A DNA stretch of 64,000 nucleotides. Source: Euryarchaeota archaeon UBA86. Lineage in GTDB: Archaea; Thermoplasmatota; Poseidoniia; Poseidoniales; Thalassarchaeaceae. The number at the start of each line of letters is the position of its first letter. Position 1 is the first letter of the stretch. The position numbers were made by a program, and so were the translations under genes. The notes under the pieces are model-generated. The model saw only the letters and a list, made by a program, of their open reading frames with translations. It made no database searches and was not told the origin of the DNA. Positions 9,283 through 15,926 of this stretch are shown piece after piece. The DNA lies in the NCBI GenBank assembly GCA_002503055.1, contig DAQX01000008.1, forward strand, positions 1 through 64,000. The letters run 5' to 3'.

Positions 9283-9741
9283 ATGGCACGAGTAATGGCA
9301 GTAGGTGTGTTCGATCTTCTACACGCCGGTCACTTGCACTATGTTGAGCAGGCAAAGAGCCTTGGAGACGAACTGGTGGTTGTCGTTGCTCACGACGATA
9401 CCGTCAGGAAGCAGAAGCACGAACCAATCACCTCTCATGAACTCAGATGCAGGATGGTATCCGGACTCAAGCCCGTTGATACAGCAATGGTGGGTAATCC
9501 TCCAACCTCACCGATATTCGATATTCTTGATGTGGTAAAGCCCGATATAATCGCCCTAGGCTATGATCAGAAGCACTCTGTAGATGCAATCAGAGAAGGA
9601 TTGGATGGACATGGTCACTCTCACATCGAAGTTATCAGAGTTGAAGGGCTCTCAGATGATCTCGACGGAACTCGCAAAATCATCGCTAGAATCCTAGACC
9701 TGTGGCCTAGTAACGAAGGTGGGCCTTACGAGGAGGATTAG
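9283..9741 (+). CDS. ribL: FAD synthetase (FMN adenylyltransferase), archaeal RibL type
   Basis: About 152 residues of a small cytidylyltransferase-like nucleotidyltransferase. The GVFDLLHAGHLHYVEQA segment holds the HxGH nucleotide-binding motif, and the C-terminal GTRKIIARI segment is the counterpart of the family ISSTxI motif. Archaeal RibL uses this fold to turn FMN into FAD, and its place between ribB and ribE strongly supports that role over glycerol-3-phosphate cytidylyltransferase. I start it at ATG 9283; a TTG two codons upstream (9277) is also in frame. It ends one base before the ribE ATG. Confidence 0.88.
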   Translation: MARVMAVGVFDLLHAGHLHYVEQAKSLGDELVVVVAHDDTVRKQKHEPITSHELRCRMVSGLKPVDTAMVGNPPTSPIFDILDVVKPDIIALGYDQKHSVDAIREGLDGHGHSHIEVIRVEGLSDDLDGTRKIIARILDLWPSNEGGPYEED

Positions 9742-9742
9742 G

Positions 9743-10348
9743 ATGTACACTGGTATTGTAGCCGGTAAGGTACCAATTGTCAGCATAGATGAGGGAGATG
9801 GAATTCGCTCTTTCACTATCGATTTGACCGGTTTTGAAGATGATTTAGAGATTGGTGCTAGTGTGGCATTGGATGGCGTATGCATGACTGTTGTCGAAAT
9901 TGATTCGGGGCAGATTGGATTTGATGCCATCCAAGAGACTCTGGAGCGGACTACTCTGGTTGAAAGAACAACCGGAGATGTCCTCAATGTCGAGCGTTCT
10001 CTCAAGATGGGTGATGAGCTTGGAGGGCATCTGCTCTCAGGGCATGTGATGTGTACAGCCGATATTCTCGAAAGAACCGAAGTTGGAGAGGGAGTGGATT
10101 TGCGAATTTCCATGCCAGATGAAGCTCGCCCCTACATTCTTGAGAAGGGATATGTGGCGGTAGATGGAATGTCACTGACAGTGGGTCATGTGGATGAATA
10201 TGGCTTCGGACTTCACATCATTCCCGAGACTCTCAGAGTCACTACGATAGGGCAGAAGAAAGTTGGACAGAGTGTGAACATAGAGGTTGACTCACAGACT
10301 CAGACCATCGTAGACACACTAGTTAGAAACATGGAGGTCAGGAGATGA
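9743..10348 (+). CDS. ribE: Riboflavin synthase alpha chain, bacterial type
   Basis: 201 residues with the two internal lumazine-binding repeats of bacterial/eukaryotic riboflavin synthase: MYTGIVAGKVPI with SVALDGVCMTVVE in the first, and HVMCTADI with GYVAVDGMSLTVGHV in the second. It dismutates two 6,7-dimethyl-8-ribityllumazine molecules into riboflavin. Most studied euryarchaea use the unrelated RibC-type synthase, so this alpha-type gene points to acquisition from bacteria. The start at 9743 is set by GGAGG at 9733-9737 and by homology; a longer frame from 9719 would lie inside ribL. It overlaps ribH by ATGA. Confidence 0.93.
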   Translation: MYTGIVAGKVPIVSIDEGDGIRSFTIDLTGFEDDLEIGASVALDGVCMTVVEIDSGQIGFDAIQETLERTTLVERTTGDVLNVERSLKMGDELGGHLLSGHVMCTADILERTEVGEGVDLRISMPDEARPYILEKGYVAVDGMSLTVGHVDEYGFGLHIIPETLRVTTIGQKKVGQSVNIEVDSQTQTIVDTLVRNMEVRR

Positions 10349-10740
10349 GGCTGGGTATAGTATGCGGCTCATTCCACCGCGATGAGGTTGAGAGGATGCT
10401 CGAATATGCCCGAGATGAGGCGGCTTCAAAGAACTGGGAAGTCGCGGATGTGGCTTGGGTTCCCGGCTCGATGGAAGCGCCCTTAGCACTAGATCGGATG
10501 CTGCACCGAGATGAGATAGATGGCGCAGTTGTTCTGGGGATCATTGAGCGAGGTGAGACTGATCATGGCTTAGTCATGGGCCAGTCGGTCACCAAGGCAG
10601 TGATCGAGCTTCAGATTACTCACAACAAACCTATTGGACTCGGTATAATCGGCCCCGGAGCAGAGCCGGAACATATCGAGCCGCGCCTAGAACCACATGC
10701 CCGCGCCGCTGTTGGTGCGGTTGCGGCGATGATTGGGTGA
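10345..10740 (+). CDS. ribH: 6,7-dimethyl-8-ribityllumazine synthase
   Basis: 131 residues, the short archaeal form. It condenses the ribB product with the ribitylamino-pyrimidine to form the lumazine used by RibE. Recognisable parts are the substrate-binding WVPGSMEAPLAL turn, DGAVVLGIIERGETDH with the catalytic His, and NKPIGLGIIGPG. It starts inside the ribE stop (ATGA, 10345-10348), typical of translational coupling. It is the last gene of the operon; no GTP cyclohydrolase or reductase/deaminase gene is adjacent. Confidence 0.93.
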   Translation: MRLGIVCGSFHRDEVERMLEYARDEAASKNWEVADVAWVPGSMEAPLALDRMLHRDEIDGAVVLGIIERGETDHGLVMGQSVTKAVIELQITHNKPIGLGIIGPGAEPEHIEPRLEPHARAAVGAVAAMIG

Positions 10741-10754
10741 AATTGAGATTAGAC

Positions 10755-11282
10755 TTATTCCATGGACCATATTTTCTCATGTTCAGTGTTTCCAAAACCC
10801 TCTGGAACTCCCCATTTTTTGATATAATAATCAATAGGCACGGCGCCATTCCCTCTATCTACGCCATAGTTTTCTCCGTATATATCCTCTACAATAGGTG
10901 CTGGCCCATTGTATGTAATGTACCAATCCTCAGGAACATCTGGACCGGATTCAGTTCCATCTGGCCCTATCCAATTCTCTCCGGATAGTAATATTTGTTC
11001 GCCGCTATCGTTTTCAGATTCTTGCGATGAGTTTTCTATATTTTGGGACGCCCTATCCAAATTGTTGGCTATGATTTTGTATGTCACAACATCGGCAATC
11101 AAGGAGGCAATTGCAAACCCCGCAGAAATTGCAATTCTAATTGGCTGATCTTCGCTAATGCTTGGCGAGACAAAGAAGTAAATTACCAGATTGATTACAA
11201 CCCATCCAAAGCCGAGATAGTATGGTAGGATTTTCAATAATGGATTGTTGGCAGCGTTGGCGGAGGCTGCTCTATCTGACAT
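10755..11282 (-). CDS. Membrane protein of unknown function
   Basis: 175 residues. Two hydrophobic helices near the N-terminus (YYLGFGWVVINLVIYFFV and AISAGFAIASLIADVVTYKI) are followed by an acidic, Asn/Ser/Glu-rich tail with several Trp and Tyr. I recognise no family. It converges with ribH, 14 bases away, and lies downstream of the FAD oxidoreductase on the same strand with a 21-base gap, so the two may be co-transcribed. The block 10755-13210 is visibly more AT-rich than its surroundings, which may mark later acquisition. Confidence 0.6.
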   Translation of the reverse strand: MSDRAASANAANNPLLKILPYYLGFGWVVINLVIYFFVSPSISEDQPIRIAISAGFAIASLIADVVTYKIIANNLDRASQNIENSSQESENDSGEQILLSGENWIGPDGTESGPDVPEDWYITYNGPAPIVEDIYGENYGVDRGNGAVPIDYYIKKWGVPEGFGNTEHEKIWSME

Positions 11283-11303
11283 TAGTAGTACCTCAAATTG
11301 CTC

Positions 11304-12815
11304 TTACCAAGTTAGTCCTAATACTCTTCGAACCACACGCTTCGAACTCACTATCCCATTATTGTGGTATTGTAATCCAGAACGACATGCTTGAGTCCAG
11401 AATACATCATCACACTGTGAGTCTATTTCCCGCCAAACTGTGTTCCTATCGATTGAATTCTCCAAGGAGAAAATGGGTAACTTCGGCTCATACAATTTGA
11501 CTATGGATGATTCATCCATTTGATTGGTACGAAAATCAAGATAGTTCTCAGTATTGTAAACGAATGTAATCAGATATTTGCCTTCCAAATCCCCCATCCT
11601 AGGTCTGATTGTATTTGTGATGTAATATTTCCCGGTTGTCTCGTTACTGTGTGTTTGGTGCAGCCAAGGCCTATTTCCAATATCAGAGAAATCGGTATGC
11701 AAAATGACGTAGCAATCCATTTGCTCCCATTTCTCAAGCTCATCAGTTAGTATCTTGGGTGCAACTTCTCTCATTATTGGAAGTGCCTGGATAGGTTGTG
11801 TAGCAACAATTACTGAATCGCAATTCCAAAATTTGCCACTCTCAGCAAATACTGACATTTTTCCAGACTCGATTCGAGAGATTCCTGTTACATTTGTGTT
11901 CAGGCATTGTTCGAATCTATCATTGGAAAGCAATTGATCCCTCATTTTATGGATTAGTCGTCCATCGAGGACGCACCAGTGATCTTCCTTGTACTTCGCC
12001 GACTTGTCTCGGGTGTCAAAGGTTAATGCATACTCGAAAATGAATGAAGCGAAAACATGTGCAGGCTGCCTATCCAAGTCATCAAATCTACACCATGTAT
12101 TGATTCCAACCCAGGGCATATAGAAATGGGTGAATACAGAAGAATTGACTAAACGATCTCCAAGTACTTCTGCCACGCTCTTAGGAGACTCTGGTCGAAT
12201 CTTGAATTGGCGATACAGCCTCCAAAATATGATGAAACCGTCTATTAGCTCCTTCAAAGTGGCTTCTCGATAGATAAATCTGAGGAATCCACCAACCCCT
12301 GCACCCATCTTTGTATTCAATTCCCTATTCTCCAATACGATAGCTCCTTTGAGATCTTCAAAGTCGTGAGGAGTTTGTTCGATTCCATATTCTCTACAGA
12401 GTTGCAAATAGTGAGGTTGCTGAGCAGGTAGAGTGACTATGACTGTTGTAGCATGATGTTCGCCATTTTCCAAGTATGGAGTGTTGTTGCCTCCGAGGAT
12501 TGGATTGCGTTCCAAAAGGGTCACATCACAACCTGCCTGAATCAGGAATTTTGCAGCTGACAATCCACTAATTCCCCCTCCAACTACTACCACAGATTTT
12601 CCTTCTCCGCCCGAAATAGGCATGTCAATTAGAATTGCATCATCTGCCATAATTTTAGATGTTGATTTTGGATGTTCGAATGTAATCAGAAGGTAGGTTA
12701 TAATCACCAAAAGAAGCGCTAAAATTCCAAACTTCGTTATAGCAAAGAAAATTATTGCAGGTATTGTAATTAGATACATAAAACTAAACAAAAAGGAAGG
12801 CATAGAATTTCGCAT
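11304..12815 (-). CDS. FAD-dependent amine-oxidase/desaturase-like oxidoreductase, membrane-anchored
   Basis: 503 residues. Two N-terminal hydrophobic segments (about 8-45) anchor the protein. A Rossmann dinucleotide motif follows, VVVVGGGISGLSAAKFL, with the acidic end LLERNPILGGNN typical of the amine oxidase / protoporphyrinogen oxidase / carotenoid desaturase superfamily. The C-terminal FAD-contact region is less clear. Substrate is unknown. A DoxX-like membrane protein lies 23 bases upstream and a small membrane protein 21 bases downstream on the same strand, so this may be a membrane redox unit. HemG or CrtI-like function cannot be excluded, but no pathway genes are adjacent. Confidence 0.72.
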   Translation of the reverse strand: MRNSMPSFLFSFMYLITIPAIIFFAITKFGILALLLVIITYLLITFEHPKSTSKIMADDAILIDMPISGGEGKSVVVVGGGISGLSAAKFLIQAGCDVTLLERNPILGGNNTPYLENGEHHATTVIVTLPAQQPHYLQLCREYGIEQTPHDFEDLKGAIVLENRELNTKMGAGVGGFLRFIYREATLKELIDGFIIFWRLYRQFKIRPESPKSVAEVLGDRLVNSSVFTHFYMPWVGINTWCRFDDLDRQPAHVFASFIFEYALTFDTRDKSAKYKEDHWCVLDGRLIHKMRDQLLSNDRFEQCLNTNVTGISRIESGKMSVFAESGKFWNCDSVIVATQPIQALPIMREVAPKILTDELEKWEQMDCYVILHTDFSDIGNRPWLHQTHSNETTGKYYITNTIRPRMGDLEGKYLITFVYNTENYLDFRTNQMDESSIVKLYEPKLPIFSLENSIDRNTVWREIDSQCDDVFWTQACRSGLQYHNNGIVSSKRVVRRVLGLTW

Positions 12816-12838
12816 TAGAACACCTACCCAAGCAGCGA

Positions 12839-13210
12839 TTAAGCTGGTACAAGATCTCCAGAGATATACAATGCTGCTGCAATTAACAGTAGTTGCGCAA
12901 GTAAACGAAGAATATGTCCTTGTGTGCTGAATTTAGTTCCATTGAACGCGACATCGTGTGTCCACATGTACAGATTTGCTGGATAGACGCCAATCAAGAA
13001 AAGGGCTAGAAATCTCCCTGCAAGTACCTGCGTTTCAGGATAAATTATTGCTATTCCTCCCAATACTTCCATTGCTCCTGTAATGTAAACAAGAATAAGT
13101 GGGAAGGGGAGGAGGGGGGGAATGATCTCGACAAATTTACCGGGCTCTCTAAAGTGAGAGATGCCAATCTTGATGAAAACCAATCCGTATATGATTGCTA
13201 GTAGATTCAT
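12839..13210 (-). CDS. DoxX-like integral membrane protein
   Basis: 123 residues with four predicted membrane helices: an N-terminal MNLLAIIYGLVFIKIGISHF, a PFPLILVYITGAMEVLGGIA segment with the typical DoxX Gly/Glu pattern, an LAGRFLALFLIGVYPANLYM helix, and a C-terminal helix. DoxX-family proteins are small quinone-linked or redox-associated membrane subunits, but most members are uncharacterised. Its place directly upstream of the FAD oxidoreductase suggests a shared transcript. ATG at 13210. Confidence 0.7.
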   Translation of the reverse strand: MNLLAIIYGLVFIKIGISHFREPGKFVEIIPPLLPFPLILVYITGAMEVLGGIAIIYPETQVLAGRFLALFLIGVYPANLYMWTHDVAFNGTKFSTQGHILRLLAQLLLIAAALYISGDLVPA

Positions 13211-13290
13211 CTAGTTAGAATCCACGCGATGGCGTTTCAATTACTTTGTCTTAGAGCAGGGTTGAAGGACGTCCCAGCGTTGGGTGGTCT

Positions 13291-14220
13291 GTGAGCGGCG
13301 AAGTTCGTAATGTCATCATTATTGGTTCAGGACCTGCGGGCTACACTGCTGGACTCTACACTGCCCGCGCGATGCTTGAGCCACTGATGTTCGCGGGCTA
13401 TATGTCTGGGGGGCAATTGATGCTCACATCTGATGTCGAGAATTTTCCTGGATATCCTAACGGGATAGGTGGTCCCGAGATGATGGTGCATATGCGTGAG
13501 CAAGCTGAACGTTTCGGCCTAGAGGTGCATGATAAGAATGTAGAGAAGGTTGACTTCTCCGAGCGCCCATTCAAAGTCTGGGTAGAAGGAGAGGAGCACA
13601 GGTCCGACGCAATAATCATCTGTACCGGAGCCGAGGCAATTTGGCTCGGCGCGGAGGGCGAGGATGCTCAGAAGGGCAGAGGAATCTCGACCTGTGCAAC
13701 CTGTGACGGAGCGTTCTTCCGAGAGCAAGAGGTGATTGTGATTGGAGGTGGCGATTCGGCAATGGAAGAAGCGACCTTCCTTACCAGATTCGCGAACAAA
13801 GTGACCATCGTTCATCGCAGGGAAGTGTTCAAGGCATCCAAGGTGATGTATGAGAGAGCAGTGAATCACCCTAAGATACAGATTATGACTCATCGCAGAG
13901 TCAGAGGCTGGCTCTCCAATGAAGAAGGACTCAGTGGGGCTGTTTTGGAAGACCCTCGTGACGGCAGTGAGGAGGAGATTAGTTGTACAGGTGCTTTCAT
14001 TGCGATTGGACATAAACCGATGACGGGTTTCCTTGAAGGCGAAGTGGAAATGGATGAGTCGGGCTACATCTTGCATTCAGAACACACGATGACTAGTGTA
14101 CCGGGTGTTTTCGCAGCCGGTGATGTGGTCGATACACGATATCGGCAAGCCATTACAGCAGCAGGAATGGGTTGCCAAGCCGCTATCGATGCAGAGAAGT
14201 GGCTGGAGGATCAGCACTGA
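13291..14220 (+). CDS. trxB: Thioredoxin reductase (NADPH, FAD)
   Basis: 309 residues, typical bacterial/archaeal low-molecular-weight TrxB. The N-terminal FAD motif is IIIGSGPAGYTAGLY, the redox disulfide is CATCDGAFF, the NADPH motif is VIGGGDSAMEEA, with the following HRR turn (IVHRREVFKA), and the C-terminal FAD motif is GVFAAGDVVD. It passes electrons from NADPH to thioredoxin- or glutaredoxin-like proteins in the cytoplasm. It starts at GTG 13291 after an 80-base spacer from the divergent DoxX gene. Confidence 0.95.
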   Translation: MSGEVRNVIIIGSGPAGYTAGLYTARAMLEPLMFAGYMSGGQLMLTSDVENFPGYPNGIGGPEMMVHMREQAERFGLEVHDKNVEKVDFSERPFKVWVEGEEHRSDAIIICTGAEAIWLGAEGEDAQKGRGISTCATCDGAFFREQEVIVIGGGDSAMEEATFLTRFANKVTIVHRREVFKASKVMYERAVNHPKIQIMTHRRVRGWLSNEEGLSGAVLEDPRDGSEEEISCTGAFIAIGHKPMTGFLEGEVEMDESGYILHSEHTMTSVPGVFAAGDVVDTRYRQAITAAGMGCQAAIDAEKWLEDQH

Positions 14221-14229
14221 GGTGCTTGC

Positions 14230-14607
14230 TTGGAATCCACAGAAGATACGGGCTGGCTGAACAACAGGATAGGGGACCTATTCTATCTGCTTCACATCTG
14301 GATAACTGTGTTCTGCGCATTCGCTTGGTTGGGTCCGATTGAGTGGATGTGGTGGGGCGTATTCATCCTCTATGGGGCTACAGAGGTGTTATGGCTACTC
14401 AGAGATGACTACTGTATCATCACTGATATCGAGCGTTACTTCAGAGGAATTCCAAGACCAGAGACGCATTTAGAACAGAACTTCATCCGCAGGCTGATTG
14501 CAACGATTTTCAGGATTGATATGAGGCCCGAGAGTGCCAAAACCTTGACTCGAACTTGGGGCAGATTGGGGTGGTTGATTGCCACCCTCAGACTCTTCGT
14601 AATCTGA
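14230..14607 (+). CDS. Small membrane protein of unknown function
   Basis: 125 residues from a TTG at 14230, 9 bases after trxB. Two or three hydrophobic, Trp-rich segments (LFYLLHIWITVFCAFAWLG, IEWMWWGVFILYGATEVLWL) are followed by a basic C-terminal half with DYCIITDIERYFRG and a final short hydrophobic stretch. No family recognised; proximity to trxB suggests co-transcription only. Confidence 0.6.
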   Translation: MESTEDTGWLNNRIGDLFYLLHIWITVFCAFAWLGPIEWMWWGVFILYGATEVLWLLRDDYCIITDIERYFRGIPRPETHLEQNFIRRLIATIFRIDMRPESAKTLTRTWGRLGWLIATLRLFVI

Positions 14608-14663
14608 GTTGATAGTTCAACTTCAGGGGAAGAGGCCATTTCTGTGAACATACTCGTAGAGGC

Positions 14664-15788
14664 ATGACGGTCGGCGGCGAGTCTCGTTATGCGAGACATC
14701 TGGTCCTGCCAGAAGTAGGTCCAGAAGGCCAATTAGCTTTGCAAGGAGCATCTGTCCTAGTAATCGGTGCGGGTGGCCTAGGCTCACCTGCGCTCCTCTA
14801 TCTCGCCGCTGCTGGGATAGGTAGGATTGGCCTGATTGATGATGATACTGTGGATGTTACAAATCTTCAGCGGCAGGTTCTCCACAGTACTTCAGAGGTC
14901 GGTGAATCGAAGGCGGCATCGGCTGAGAGGAGGATTTCGGACCTCAACCCGGAGATCACAGTAGAAGCTATCCAAGGTCGTCTCGATGCAACTAATGCCG
15001 TCGACATAATCGGCCGATATGACATCGTAATCGACGGTACAGACAACTTTGAGACAAGATATCTAATTGGAGATGCGTGTGAGATTCTGGACAAACCATG
15101 GATTTTCGGCAGCATCCACCGTTTCGAAGGGCAGGTTGCCACATTCAACCATCAAGGAGGACCAAATTACCGAGATTTATTTCCTGAGCCACCCGGAGAT
15201 GGTTTGGCACCAAACTGTGCAGAAGCAGGGGTACTAGGTGTACTACCTGGAATTATAGGTTCAATTCAGGCGACTGAGGCGATTAAGACAATCCTAGGGA
15301 TTGGCGACTTACTCGATGGGAAGTTGTTAGTCGTCGATGCACTGAGTATGAGATTTAGAACGCTGAGTTTCACTAAGGACGAGTCGCGAGAAGTGATTAC
15401 AGAACTAAAGCAAGAGCCTGTAGAGTCTTGTTCAAGTGATTCCAGTTCGTCCAACGGCGTAATGCTCGTGATTAGTCCGACCGAATTCGTCGAGCGGCGA
15501 GATTCTGGCTGGGATGTATTCCTACTTGATGTTCGCAGAAGTGAGGAGGAAGCGATTGCTACCCTGCCCGGAACTGGCCTGAGGATAGAGCATAATCTGG
15601 TCCCTATGCGGATACCTGATATCCCCCTAGACAAAGACATCGTAGTTTACTGCAGAAGTGGTTCTCGATCAGCAGCTGTGGCTCGCTATCTGGTTTCTAG
15701 TGGACTCGCTAAGGGAGAAGTGTACAACCTACGAGGAGGCATTCATGAGTGGTCCGACACAGTCAATCAAAATATAATTAAATATTAA
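14664..15788 (+). CDS. MoeB/ThiF-type sulfur-carrier adenylyltransferase with C-terminal rhodanese domain
   Basis: 374 residues. The E1-like domain (about 1-245) has the ATP-binding VLVIGAGGLGSPALLYLAAAG, the Arg finger start SRYARHLVLPEVG, the DGTDNFETRYLI segment and the catalytic Cys in APNCAEAGVLGVLPG. The C-terminal rhodanese domain (about 270-374) has the persulfide loop VVYCRSGSRS. The protein would adenylate and sulfurate a ubiquitin-like carrier (MoaD, ThiS or a SAMP) for molybdopterin, thiamine or tRNA thiolation. The CxxC pairs that hold structural zinc in many MoeB proteins are not seen. A molybdenum-enzyme cluster about 10 kb downstream makes a MoeB role attractive. Confidence 0.88.
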   Translation: MTVGGESRYARHLVLPEVGPEGQLALQGASVLVIGAGGLGSPALLYLAAAGIGRIGLIDDDTVDVTNLQRQVLHSTSEVGESKAASAERRISDLNPEITVEAIQGRLDATNAVDIIGRYDIVIDGTDNFETRYLIGDACEILDKPWIFGSIHRFEGQVATFNHQGGPNYRDLFPEPPGDGLAPNCAEAGVLGVLPGIIGSIQATEAIKTILGIGDLLDGKLLVVDALSMRFRTLSFTKDESREVITELKQEPVESCSSDSSSSNGVMLVISPTEFVERRDSGWDVFLLDVRRSEEEAIATLPGTGLRIEHNLVPMRIPDIPLDKDIVVYCRSGSRSAAVARYLVSSGLAKGEVYNLRGGIHEWSDTVNQNIIKY

Positions 15789-15872
15789 TGTGGTAGAATT
15801 ATCTTTAGATTATCGTTTATTTGTGGTATTTAGTGGACATATGTGCACCCATATTGCCTATTTTGGATTAAT

Positions 15873-15900
15873 TTACTATATTAGTGGTTAATCTAATCAC
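15873..15900 (+). promoter_or_regulatory. Likely TATA element with adjoining palindrome before the E1 gene
   Basis: The 138-base AT-rich spacer 15789-15926 holds TTACTATATT at about 15873-15882, a plausible archaeal TATA box. Directly after it, GTGGTTA-ATC-TAATCAC (15884-15900) is a 7-bp inverted repeat with one G-T mismatch. Its position between TATA and the expected start site would suit a repressor. The start codon of the next gene is at 15927-15945. Confidence 0.4.
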
Positions 15901-15926
15901 AGTACATCGAAGATTTGTTGTACTAA

